Positions 1 through 8,841 of a DNA stretch of 34,597 nt are shown here, piece by piece. The notes beneath the pieces are model-generated. The model was not told where the DNA came from. It did not search any database and saw only the letters and a program-made list of their open reading frames with translations. Both the position numbers and the translations under genes were made by a program. Source of the stretch: Limnothrix sp. RL_2_0 (GTDB taxonomy: Bacteria > Cyanobacteriota > Cyanobacteriia > Cyanobacteriales > MRBY01); assembly GCA_012033055.1 (NCBI GenBank), contig JAAUPR010000036.1:1-34597 (forward strand), written 5' to 3'. Every line of letters begins with the position of its first letter. The first letter of the stretch is position 1.

Positions 1-99
1 TCCTACAAATTTGATCGCCTCCCCCTTTTTACCCTTTTCATCACAAAAAAAGGGCATCCCAGAGGACACCCTTACGACTCAATTATTTTTGGAATCAAG
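1..99. repeat. 99-bp direct repeat, copy 1 (cut by window start)
   Basis: Bases 1-99 are identical to bases 173-271, an offset of 172 bp. Each copy carries a short pyrimidine-rich stretch followed by a complete hairpin terminator pointing along the minus strand. Copy 1 begins at the window edge, so the true left end is unknown and the unit may be longer. Identity stops at base 100 (A) against base 272 (T). Because no substitutions separate the copies, the duplication looks recent or is kept identical by gene conversion. It does not encode protein. Confidence 0.95.
45..72 (-). terminator. Rho-independent terminator, distal copy
   Basis: Read on the minus strand this is a 9-bp stem (AGGGTGTCC with GGATGCCCT, two G-U pairs), a 4-base loop and then seven T. 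It is the copy of the terminator at 217-244 carried in repeat copy 1. It would catch read-through from groEL2. Confidence 0.8.
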
Positions 100-110
100 A
101 ATCGACACCT

Positions 111-174
111 GATGGGTTGCGCTCGATGAATAATTTTGGATTGGTTCATTAATTTGATGCTCGCTTCACCCATC
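111..174. repeat. Small imperfect palindromic element between the two direct repeats
   Basis: The spacer between the two 99-bp copies is bounded by a perfect 7-bp inverted repeat, GATGGGT at 111-117 and ACCCATC at 168-174, with partial pairing further in (ATGAA near 127 with TTCAT near 155). The end sequence CACCCATCCTACAAAT resembles, from memory, short dispersed palindromes common in cyanobacterial genomes (type CAACCCAACCTACAAAT). This suggests a small non-coding mobile or palindromic repeat whose edge coincides with the start of the duplication. Its family assignment is inference. Confidence 0.45.
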
Positions 175-271
175 CTACAAATTTGATCGCCTCCCCCTTT
201 TTACCCTTTTCATCACAAAAAAAGGGCATCCCAGAGGACACCCTTACGACTCAATTATTTTTGGAATCAAG
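173..271. repeat. 99-bp direct repeat, copy 2
   Basis: This is the second, identical copy of the repeat at 1-99. It lies 28 bp beyond the groEL2 stop codon and supplies the first terminator that transcription leaving groEL2 would meet. Copy 1 lies 172 bp further on and supplies a second, identical one. Confidence 0.95.
217..244 (-). terminator. Rho-independent terminator of groEL2
   Basis: On the minus strand the right arm at 236-244 pairs with the left arm at 223-231 (9 bp with two G-U pairs) around a 4-base loop at 232-235, followed by T7 (the A run at 217-223 on the plus strand). It starts 55 bp after the groEL2 stop and has the correct orientation. Confidence 0.85.
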
Positions 272-299
272 TTTTAATTTGGTCTAGACATAGACGGGA

Positions 300-1976
300 T
301 TACATCATCCCCATGCCGGGCATACCCATGCCGCCCATACCGCCCATACCAGGCATTCCACCGCCCATGCCACCCATATCAGGCGCAGCGGATTCTGGTT
401 CAGGCTTCTCAACCACGAGAGCTTCAGTGGTGATGACCATGCCAGCAATCGAGGATGCATTCTGGAGTACAGAGCGCACAACCTTCGCCGGGTCAATGAT
501 GCCCGCTTCGATCATGTCTACATATTCGCCAGTGGCTGCGTTGAAACCAATGTTCATGGCACTTTCACGCACATGCTCAACGACCACAGATCCTTCTTCG
601 CCAGCATTATCTGCTAGTTGACGGAGGGGGGCTTCGAGGGCGCGAGCAACGATGTCTACACCGAGCTTTTCTTCGTCAGAAGTGAGACCGGCTTTAACTT
701 CACCGACTTTGCTTGCAAGGTAAATCAAAGTTGTACCACCACCGGCAACGATACCTTCATCAACGGCTGCTTTGGTTGCGTTGAGGGCATCTTCGATGCG
801 GAGCTTACGATCTTTCAGTTCGGTTTCTGTTGCTGCACCGACTTTAATCACGGCAACTCCACCCGCAAGTTTAGCGATGCGCTCTTGGAGTTTCTCCATG
901 TCGTATTCGGAATCGCTGGCTTCTAATTGCTTACGAATCTGTACCACGCGGGCATCGATGTCACTCTTGGAGCCGCCACCGGAAACGATGGTTGTGGTTT
1001 CTTTGGTGAGGGTGATTTTGTCTGCGCCACCAAGCATGTCGAGTTCAACGGTTTCGAGGTTGAGGCCGACTTCTTCGGAAATGACGCGACCACCTGTGAG
1101 GACGGCGATGTCTTGTAACATTTGCTTACGGCGATCGCCAAAACTAGGGGCTTTAATTGCCGCTGCATTGAGGACACCACGGGCTTTGTTTACCACCAAA
1201 GTTGCAAGGGCTTCCCCTTCGATGTCTTCGGCAATAATGAGGAGGGGCTGGCTGGAGCGGGCAACTTTCTCAAGGACGGGAACGAGGTCGGCGATCGCCG
1301 AAATTTTCTTGTCCGTGATTAATACGAGGGGATTCTCGAACTCAACAATTTGACGCTCCTGATCGGTAACAAAGTAGGGCGACATGTAACCGCGATCCAG
1401 CTGCATTCCTTCCACTACATCTAATTCAGTGGCGAGGGACTTGGACTCTTCAACGGTGATTACACCATCCTTCGTGACCTTAGCCATGGCATCGGAAATC
1501 ATCCGACCCACTTCTTCATCGTTACCCGCAGATACTGCCGCAACCTGAGCAATGGCATCACCTTCGACTGGCTTGGCGATCGCCGCCACTTCCTTCACGA
1601 GAAACTTAATCGCCGCATCAATACCCCGACGCAACGCAATGGGATTTGCCCCAGCAGTCACATTTTTGAGACCTTCATGGATCAGTGCCTGAGCCATAAC
1701 CGTCGCAGTCGTTGTACCGTCACCAGCACTATCATTTGTCTTCGAGGCAACTTCACGAATGAGACGAGCACCAGTGTTCTTGAGAGGATCAGAAAGCTCG
1801 ATTTCCTTAGCAACAGTGATGCCGTCGTTCACAATCTGAGGCGCACCGTACTGCTTTTCGAGAAGAACGTTGCGACCCTTAGGGCCTAATGTAATCTTGA
1901 CGGCATCGGCTAGGGCATTAATTCCCGCTTCCAATGACCGTCTGGATTCGTCTTTGAAGGAGACAATCTTAGACAT
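300..1976 (-). CDS. groEL2: Chaperonin GroEL2 (Cpn60)
   Basis: 60-kDa chaperonin, 558 residues, a normal length. It forms the double-ring cage that refolds proteins in the cytosol with GroES and ATP. The start [17 protein letters not shown], the conserved nucleotide-binding stretch with GDGTTTATV, and the DRR-K and [17 protein letters not shown] segments are all present. The C-terminal tail (about residues 530-558) is the Gly-Gly-Met-rich repeat that lines the cavity; cyanobacterial GroEL1 proteins encoded next to groES usually lack it. No groES lies upstream, so this is the monocistronic second chaperonin, which in cyanobacteria is often specialised for heat, light or other stress. A CIRCE operator lies 38 bp before the start codon and two terminators follow the gene. 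The GroEL2 assignment rests on sequence memory of the family and the lack of groES. Confidence 0.95.
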   Translation of the reverse strand: MSKIVSFKDESRRSLEAGINALADAVKITLGPKGRNVLLEKQYGAPQIVNDGITVAKEIELSDPLKNTGARLIREVASKTNDSAGDGTTTATVMAQALIHEGLKNVTAGANPIALRRGIDAAIKFLVKEVAAIAKPVEGDAIAQVAAVSAGNDEEVGRMISDAMAKVTKDGVITVEESKSLATELDVVEGMQLDRGYMSPYFVTDQERQIVEFENPLVLITDKKISAIADLVPVLEKVARSSQPLLIIAEDIEGEALATLVVNKARGVLNAAAIKAPSFGDRRKQMLQDIAVLTGGRVISEEVGLNLETVELDMLGGADKITLTKETTTIVSGGGSKSDIDARVVQIRKQLEASDSEYDMEKLQERIAKLAGGVAVIKVGAATETELKDRKLRIEDALNATKAAVDEGIVAGGGTTLIYLASKVGEVKAGLTSDEEKLGVDIVARALEAPLRQLADNAGEEGSVVVEHVRESAMNIGFNAATGEYVDMIEAGIIDPAKVVRSVLQNASSIAGMVITTEALVVEKPEPESAAPDMGGMGGGMPGMGGMGGMGMPGMGMM

Positions 1977-2013
1977 AAAAATTCTGAGCTATAAGTTAAC
2001 TTCACTAGCAAAT

Positions 2014-2040
2014 TTAGCACTCAAAGGGGGCGACTGCTAA
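2014..2040. promoter_or_regulatory. CIRCE operator (HrcA binding site) of groEL2
   Basis: The sequence is TTAGCACTC, a 9-base spacer, then GACTGCTAA. The CIRCE consensus is TTAGCACTC-N9-GAGTGCTAA, so the left arm is perfect and the right arm has one mismatch (C for G at 2034). It sits 38 bp upstream of the groEL2 start, the usual place. HrcA bound here is known in bacteria, including cyanobacteria, to repress chaperonin transcription until heat stress. An hrcA gene lies about 17.6 kb away in this same window (19650-20699). Confidence 0.92.
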
Positions 2041-2296
2041 CTTTTTGGCTGAGAGGTTTACAAAATCACTGAAATCTTTACAGGGTAAGGCTTTTTGTAT
2101 TTTCTGCTATTGGCACAGCATATTTTCTTGTAAAATTCAAGTGAGGGATCTAATACCTCAAACCCCAACCAGCCGTAATGCAGTACGCAACATAGCTTCG
2201 GGAAATTCATAAATATCGGATTCTGAAATAGGGATAGGCCCACCCGACAGTACACTATAAATATCTGATGTGAATTTTCTGCTGTTTGCTCCTTCT

Positions 2297-3834
2297 ATGG
2301 CTGAACCTGCCTTTCCTGCGCTACAAGTGGTGTGCGATCGCCTCGACAATTCGCCGACAGAACATCATTTTGTGATTTGGGCAGCGGCAACGCCTTTTGT
2401 GCGGGGTTACGAAAAGGAAGATGTGCTGTGGAATGACGTTTTGAGTCGGGCATGGTTAACATGGCAAGAATTTTTTACCCCAACCCAAACGCCTCACTAT
2501 CCTGTCGCTGATGCAAAGATCAAGCCCTTAGAGATTAGTCCTAATCCGCAATTGTCCATTAGCGGAGGGTTGATGCAGGAACTGGGGGTACAACTCTGGC
2601 AATGGTTGTTTCAGGGGGCGATCGCCGGAAGTTTTGCACGGGCGGAGGGGGTTGCTTTAGGACAAAAAGAAACATTGCGATTGCGGCTCGATGTGCGGGA
2701 TCCTCACCTATTGCCATTGCCGTGGGAAATTATGCAGCCGGAGATGGGCAAGCAAGCCGTATCCCTTAATCCTCAACTTTTTTTTAGTCGCACTATTGGT
2801 AATGTTGCGCCCCTCAGACTCCGACACACCGAATCGCACCTAAACATTTTGCTCGTGCTGGGAAAAAGTGATCATGACGGTGATGCCCTTGATCTACAGG
2901 CCGAGGCGGAAAAATTGCAGAGCATGTGGCAGCAACATAATCGGGGTATTGCTGATGGTGATATTTTGATTCAGCCGACAGCGACGGAACTTAGTGCAGC
3001 CCTTGCGCGGAAACCCTACCAACTGTTTTTTTATAGTGGCCATGGTGAACCAGCGGCGGATGGTGGGCGGATTCACCTCAGTGAAACGGAGACTTTAAAC
3101 GGTAAAGAATTGGCGCAAATATTGATTCAGCAGGGGATTCGGTTGGCGGTTTTTAATTCCTGTTGGGGGGCAAAATCGGCTCAACATAACCATCAGCGAT
3201 CGCCACCAGTAGCCTTAGTGAAGTGCTGATCCATTCGGGGGTTCCGGCAGTTTTAGCGATGCGAGATCCCATTAGCGATGACGAGGCCATTACGTTCATT
3301 ACCCACCTCAGCCAAGCCCTATGCAACCATCGTGGGGTGGATGAAGCAGTGGCGATCGCCCGCCAAGCATTACTGACCCAATTTAAATTCAACTCACCCG
3401 CTTGGACATTACCGATTTTGTACATGCATCCAGAGTTTGACGGCCAAATTTTGTCAGAATTATCTCCCATCACCGAACTGCCTACCCGCCTACCGAAACC
3501 CCTTTCCAAACAAACCATGGGTCTCCGTTCTTGCACCAATCCAGACAAACAGTGGATGATGACGGGCAAACTAATGCGCATCGGTCGGCGATCGGATAAT
3601 GATGTGACGGTTGAAGAGCAATGGGTGAGCAAAGAACATGCCGAAATTATCCAGCGTGAGGGGGGTTATGTCCTACGGGATAGCTCTCGCTTTGGGACAT
3701 TGATTGCGGCTCAAAATCAACCATGGCAAACCATTCACCAAGAAGAAATTGAACTGGCAGTGGGTAGCCAAATTCGTTTTGGGAGCGAGCAGGGTGAAGT
3801 GTTTCTCTTTTTCGTGAATCATCAAGCGAATTAG
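2297..3834 (+). pseudogene. CHAT (caspase-like) domain-FHA domain protein, split by a frameshift
   Basis: The gene is read in two frames: 2297 (ATG; an in-frame GTG lies at 2270) to a stop at 3227-3229, and a second frame ending at 3834. Part one holds the CHAT protease-like domain with the expected dyad: His in FYSGHGE (codon at 3041) and Cys in FNSCWGA (codon at 3161). Part two continues the CHAT fold (SSLSEVLIHSGVPAVLAMRDP) and ends in an FHA phosphothreonine-binding domain (RIGRRSDNDV, VSKEHAEI, SRFGT). One extra G at about 3196, turning CAGCGATCGCC into CAGGCGATCGCC, restores one protein of about 512 residues. A TAA at 3187-3189 in the second frame confines the slip to 3187-3200, exactly at a HIP1 site. 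The intact family links regulated proteolysis to phosphothreonine signalling. It may be a real mutation, a sequencing error or, less likely, programmed -1 slippage. Long divergent antisense frames across it are shadows. Confidence 0.85.
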
Positions 3835-3909
3835 CGATCGCCCTCCGACCACCATGGGATGTCGAGTTAACGGGCATTTTGCTTGACCCTGTTTAAACTC
3901 CCGAATTGT

Positions 3910-4632
3910 TCAGCCATTGATCTTCGTCGGAACTCTCTTTGGCGATCGCAGATAGGTATGTTCGGTGCGCTCAAGGATAATGATTTTTTGTCCCCGCAAG
4001 GGAATCACCTGTGCCCAGTGGGGCAAACTCGCGTTAACACTCACCATATTCCGCGCCGCATCGTAGATATCTGCTTGACCGACAATTCCTTCAGTGTAAT
4101 GGGGTAATTTTTTCGAGGTGACGATTCCTTCACAGCCAATAAAGCGATCGCTGCTGACATCTTCCCCAAAGGACGCAAAGATTTTACCGAGGGGATAAGC
4201 CAATAATTTACCGATCCACAAGGCGATCGCCCCGCTGAGGATAAACAATCCAGTCCCTAACAATCCCGTCGGAATTTCACCAATCCCGGCTCCGACCCAC
4301 ACATTAAAAATCCAACCCAATAATCCCCACAGACTACAGTCCGTAGCGAGGAGCAGCATCAGGGGAGCTTGCCCAAAACCAAACCACGACAAGATGGAGA
4401 ACAGGCCAAATCCATCCCCTTCCATCTCCCCATCGACATCACCATCCACTTCGGCATCGACATTCATGTCCGCGTCAAAATCTGCATCAATATCGACATC
4501 CACATCAATGTCTGCATCTAGATCTGCGTCGAGGTCATCATCCCCACCGCCAGAGAAAATGACAAAAAGATAGAGAAACACTCCTGTACCTAATAAAACC
4601 CAATACCCCAAATTTGCCGCGTCAAAGATCAT
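3910..4632 (-). CDS. YqiJ/NfeD-like membrane protein with OB-fold tail and Asp-rich linker (DUF1449 type)
   Basis: 240 residues. Order: membrane helix at about 8-27, a very acidic segment at about 30-66 built of DAD/DVD-like steps, two or three further membrane helices (about 74-100, 105-160), then a soluble C-terminal beta domain of about 70 residues (from FIGCEGIVTS) resembling the OB fold of YqiJ/NfeD proteins. In other bacteria such proteins pair with flotillin/SPFH proteins at membrane microdomains. Here no flotillin is adjacent, though an SPFH protein is encoded at 8842-9723. The Asp-rich linker could bind divalent cations, which is inference. The family assignment is from remembered architecture, not a search. 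Confidence 0.75.
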   Translation of the reverse strand: MIFDAANLGYWVLLGTGVFLYLFVIFSGGGDDDLDADLDADIDVDVDIDADFDADMNVDAEVDGDVDGEMEGDGFGLFSILSWFGFGQAPLMLLLATDCSLWGLLGWIFNVWVGAGIGEIPTGLLGTGLFILSGAIALWIGKLLAYPLGKIFASFGEDVSSDRFIGCEGIVTSKKLPHYTEGIVGQADIYDAARNMVSVNASLPHWAQVIPLRGQKIIILERTEHTYLRSPKRVPTKING

Positions 4633-4950
4633 TGGCGTTCCGTTACAGTTGCTCGTGTTGGCTTAAACTAATTCTCTCCTCAGCATAGTCTGAAGCTTAA
4701 TTTTAGGGATTAAATGCGACATGGTTTTTAATTGAGCAGCCATTGTAAAAATACCTGTTGGCGATCGCCAATTTTGTGACAAATATCACTGCTTTTGAGG
4801 ATTTCGAACAATGACAACCTGTAATCTGAGTCCGGCGATCGCCTGATGAAATTCACTCCAACCGAATTACGGTGTCACAGAATTTCCTTGAAATTTACGT
4901 AATACTAAAAACATCGAGACAGCACAACAATTTCTTTCTAAACAACCACC
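4633..4950. other. Intergenic stretch, no gene seen
   Basis: No reading frame with convincing composition occurs on either strand. It holds two HIP1 palindromes (near 4761 and 4833) and one CRP-like palindrome (4775-4790, listed separately). It separates the divergent gene at 3910-4632 from the small frames at 4951-5272. Confidence 0.5.
4775..4790. promoter_or_regulatory. Candidate CRP-type (SyCRP1-like) binding site
   Basis: TGTGA-CAAATA-TCACT matches the CRP consensus TGTGA-N6-TCACA in nine of ten half-site bases. Cyanobacterial SyCRP1 is known to bind this type of site in a cAMP-dependent way. The site is about 160 bp before the start of the small frame at 4951 and about 143 bp from the divergent start at 4632. 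That is rather far for direct activation, so the target is uncertain. Confidence 0.45.
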
Positions 4951-5124
4951 ATGAACTTCACTGAATTTTTCAAGAATTTTCTTTTTTCCACAAGCTATGA
5001 ACTTCCTAACTGCTCAGTAGAAAGCCCAACTCAATCTAGTTTTCAAATTAACGAGAGTACTTTAGGACATAACATGCCTACATTTGAACCAAGCGATTCA
5101 GTTCTCTATTTACACCACCTTTAA
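4951..5124 (+). CDS. Candidate small protein, 57 residues
   Basis: ATG at 4951, TAA at 5122-5124. The product begins MNFTEFFKNFLFSTSYEL and ends SVLYLHHL. There are no membrane helices or motifs I recognise, and no Shine-Dalgarno sequence precedes it. Support is modest: it is an open frame placed after a CRP-like site and 31 bp ahead of a second small frame in the same direction. It could be chance, or the 5' part of a regulatory transcript. Confidence 0.3.
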   Translation: MNFTEFFKNFLFSTSYELPNCSVESPTQSSFQINESTLGHNMPTFEPSDSVLYLHHL

Positions 5125-5155
5125 ATCACGAAAGTTTTCTCTCCGCATTATTGCT

Positions 5156-5272
5156 ATGGCTACTCCCTGTAACGATCCTAAACTCAAAAAATCTCCGTAT
5201 ACGACCTACCGCAACCCAGAGACGGGCGAGTGGGTTGTTAAAAAAAAGTCAATTTCAATAGATTTTGCCTAA
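5156..5272 (+). CDS. Candidate conserved small protein, 38 residues
   Basis: ATG at 5156, TAA at 5270-5272; an in-frame TTG at 5084 could extend it to 62 residues. The core SPYTTYRNPETGEWVV looks like a constrained motif (aromatic-rich with NPETGEW) and resembles short cyanobacterial proteins I have seen with a YRDPxTGxW pattern, but I cannot name the family. It is basic at the C-terminal end (VVKKKS). No ribosome binding site is evident. The bias of the core motif makes it more credible than the frame before it. Confidence 0.5.
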   Translation: MATPCNDPKLKKSPYTTYRNPETGEWVVKKKSISIDFA

Positions 5273-5349
5273 TCTTGACGAGTCGACTTTTGCAATGCTT
5301 GAGATTAAAACTGGGTGTGACAACATCAATCAGCACATAAATCAGCACG

Positions 5350-5385
5350 AAAAAAAGAGGATTGATCTCGGCGATCGCCCCTCTT
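5350..5385 (-). terminator. Probable terminator of ilvC
   Basis: On the minus strand AAGAGG (5385-5380) pairs with CCTCTT (5360-5355) and runs into a T tract (plus-strand A run 5350-5356). The 19-base loop contains the self-complementary GGCGATCGCC, which may fold into an inner hairpin. It lies 73 bp past the ilvC stop in the right orientation. Confidence 0.55.
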
Positions 5386-5457
5386 GCTCACAAAAATAAT
5401 TTTGCGCGGACGTTCATGGGCATCTACCATTATCCACCACGCAAAAACAAGATTTAA

Positions 5458-6471
<1,014 letters not shown>

Positions 6472-6749
6472 TTACAAAGTTAAAATATGTGTTAATGCAT
6501 ACTGCAAATTTTTCATTATAGAGGATAGCTGTCTTTGCCCTGTACCCGACAATGTTTCGATATGAAAATCACTATTGAAATGTTTGCTGGGGATCAAATG
6601 TTGGATGGAGTAATGATGAGGGAAAGTCGTGGCGATCGCCCCTTGTCCATGCCCCCATCGAGCCAAGCCTCTATCAAGACTTTCGGGACTGTTACAATAA
6701 ACAAATTCGCAAAATCTATCGTGCCAAATTTTAGGTAAATCTAACTCCC

Positions 6750-7517
6750 ATGGGTAAAGGAATTGTTCTGCTGTCAAAAAGAGAAATTGAAAAGATGCGC
6801 AATGCGGGACGGCTTGCTTCCCAACTGTTGGATTATTTGACACCGATGGTGAAGCCCGGCGTTTCGACCCAAGATTTGAACGATGCGGCAGAAGCATGGA
6901 CTCAGGAACATGGTGCCAAGAGTGCTCCCCTTGGTTATGGCAAGAGTAATCCTTACCCCCGTTCCATTTGCACCAGCGTAAATGAAGTGATTTGCCACGG
7001 CATCCCGAATAAAAAAGATATCCTCAAAAATGGCGACATTATTAATATCGACGTAACGCCCATCCTCGAAGGTTACCACGGCGATACATCCCGGACTTTT
7101 TTCGTGGGAACGCCCAAGCCGGAAGTGGAAAAATTAGTTGAAGTGACAAAAAAATGCCTTTACCTTGGTATCGAAGCGGCCCAGCCTAATGCTCGTATCG
7201 GTGATATTGGTGCAGCGATTCAAGAATATGCGGAAGCGCAGGGCTATTCGGTCGTGCGAGATTTCGTTGGTCATGGTGTAAGTAATGTTTTCCACACTGA
7301 ACCCCAAGTTCCCCACTACGGCACGCGCGGTAAGGGTAAAAAAATTCGTCCCGGTATGGTGTTCACTATTGAGCCAATGATCAACGAAGGAACCTACGAA
7401 GCAGAGGTGCTCGCGGATGGTTGGACGGCGGTCACGAAGGATCGTAAGTTATCGGCGCAATTTGAGCACACGATCGCCATTACACCCGATGGCCCTGAAA
7501 TCCTGACTGTATCTTAG
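6750..7517 (+). CDS. map: Methionine aminopeptidase, type I
   Basis: 255 residues. It removes the initiator methionine from new proteins in the cytosol. All metal ligands of the pita-bread fold are present: D101 and D112 (IDVTP, HGDTSRT), H175 (GHGV), E208 (IEPM) and E239 (FEHT), plus the substrate-side H83 (CHGIP). It lacks the N-terminal zinc-finger extension of eukaryotic enzymes. It stands alone, divergent from ilvC across 299 bp. Its stop codon overlaps by 4 bp the stop of the convergent small gene at 7514-7729. Confidence 0.97.
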   Translation: MGKGIVLLSKREIEKMRNAGRLASQLLDYLTPMVKPGVSTQDLNDAAEAWTQEHGAKSAPLGYGKSNPYPRSICTSVNEVICHGIPNKKDILKNGDIINIDVTPILEGYHGDTSRTFFVGTPKPEVEKLVEVTKKCLYLGIEAAQPNARIGDIGAAIQEYAEAQGYSVVRDFVGHGVSNVFHTEPQVPHYGTRGKGKKIRPGMVFTIEPMINEGTYEAEVLADGWTAVTKDRKLSAQFEHTIAITPDGPEILTVS

Positions 7518-7729
7518 TTCTGTAAGAATTCTTGTAGGGGACGGGATGGCGGTTCTGGTTGCTGTTGAGTTTGGTTGGCAATGGTAACGGCGATCGCCAA
7601 ACCAGTAAGAAATAGGACTACGGGAACCCATAGAGGATATTTTTTGCGGCGACGGGTAGGGGCTGGTGCTTGGCCTCGCACACGGCGAATTTTTTCAGCC
7701 CACTCTTCAAATTCTCTTTCAGTCGTCAT
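7514..7729 (-). CDS. Small single-pass membrane protein, hypothetical
   Basis: 71 residues: an acidic/basic N-terminal part (EREFEEWAEKIRRVRG), a basic RRRKK patch, one membrane helix at about residues 32-50 (LWVPVVLFLTGLAIAVTIA) and a Pro/Gln-rich tail. By the positive-inside rule the N-terminus is cytoplasmic. It converges with map with a 4-bp stop overlap. I do not recognise the family; the composition and clean topology argue that it is a real gene. Confidence 0.6.
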   Translation of the reverse strand: MTTEREFEEWAEKIRRVRGQAPAPTRRRKKYPLWVPVVLFLTGLAIAVTIANQTQQQPEPPSRPLQEFLQN

Positions 7730-7877
7730 AGATGATGCTGGCGTAATTTTCTAGACGCAATTTTACTTGCCATGGTGACACATTATACAAAATCAAAATT
7801 CAAGCTAGTTAGCCCTTAATTGTCGTAGTTTCTAAAGTCGCTTATTCTTGAACTTTAGGTAGGCACACGGTGAGCAT

Positions 7878-8695
7878 ATGCAGGATATTCGTTTGTTGGT
7901 TCTCGACATTGACGGCACGATTTCTGGGCACGCAAATCAAGTTACGCCGGGGGTGTTGGAGGCCATTCGCCATGTGCAAAAACGAGGGGTTCGGGTGGCG
8001 ATCGCACGGGGAGAATGTTCCGTTCCGCCCAAAGATTTCATGAAGTAATTGCCTCAGATTTGCCGATTATTGCCTACAACGGCGCGTGGATACAGGATCC
8101 TGCCGATAAAAAACTCCATCGTCAACTGTCAGTGGCAGCGGATATTTGCGTTGATCTTTTGGATTATCTCGCCGCAGAGCCATGGCGATCGCAGCTCCAT
8201 ATTCATATTTATCGCGATGATGAATTATATGTTTCAGAATCTAATGATAAGATTGATGCCTATCAAAAAAGAACCGGATGTAAGGCGAACTTATTAAAAG
8301 ATTTGCGAGAAATTGTAGACTATTCCCCGACAAAACTATTAGCTGTTTGTCACCACGAAGGCATTTCTGAAAAGCTTGTACCTGAAGTTCGTAAACGCTA
8401 TACAACAGAGCAAATTTATTGTACTCAATCTACCGAATTTTATGTCGAATTTACCAGTCCCATTGCCACGAAAGGTCAAGCTGTAAAGTTCCTCGCCGAA
8501 GAAATGATGGGTTTAAAACCAGAAAATGTGGCAGCGATTGGTGACAATTTTAACGACAAAGAAATGCTGCAATATGCAGGTATTGGGATTGCGATGGGCA
8601 ATGCACCCGATGACCTTAAAAAAGTTGCTGATTATGTGACTAGTTCTGTTGATAATGATGGAGTAGCCCAGGCGATCGCCCACTTCAATTTATAA
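7878..8695 (+). pseudogene. HAD-superfamily (Cof-type) phosphatase, frameshifted
   Basis: ATG at 7878 opens a frame with the HAD nucleophile motif LDIDGT (motif I) that reaches VAIARGE and soon stops. The rest of the protein is in the -1 frame from about 8009 to 8695 and holds the cap domain, the motif III lysine region (SPIATKGQA) and motif IV (IGDNFNDKEML, GIAMGNAP). One extra A after 8006 changes GCACGGGGAGA to GCAACGGGGAGA and restores the family motif VAIATGRM, giving one protein of about 272 residues, the usual Cof size. The missing base lies one or two bases after a HIP1 palindrome (7998-8005). Such enzymes dephosphorylate sugar phosphates or flavin nucleotides; the substrate cannot be read from sequence. 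Otherwise the gene looks undecayed. Confidence 0.9.
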
Positions 8696-8841
8696 ATAAA
8701 GTCTTTAGACTCTTTACTTTAAACCATAGAAAACATTGTGAAGTATAAAGCAATATTGAGCTAGATTAAGCCACAATCCAGACCATAGGAAGACAGTGTT
8801 AGCCTCGAAGGAAGAATATTCAGTTTTGCTAGGTTAGGAAA

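Noticed and set aside
772-1353. 193-codon frame antisense to groEL2
   Set aside because: It is a Ser/Arg/Thr-rich shadow of a strongly conserved gene with no start signals or motifs.
3153-3632. 159-codon frame antisense across the CHAT-FHA frameshift
   Set aside because: The sense strand carries recognised CHAT and FHA motifs on both sides; the antisense frame has none.
3227-3834. Reading the second half of CHAT-FHA as an independent gene from the GTG at 3223
   Set aside because: That start falls in the middle of the CHAT fold and has no ribosome binding site; a frameshifted single gene explains the motifs better.
6472-6897. 141-codon minus-strand frame between ilvC and map
   Set aside because: It covers the divergent promoter region and the first codons of map, with no motif or ribosome binding site.
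8699-8719. Hairpin AGTCT-TT-AGACT followed by CTTTAC after the HAD gene
   Set aside because: Short 5-bp stem with a 2-base loop and no proper T tract; too weak to call a terminator.
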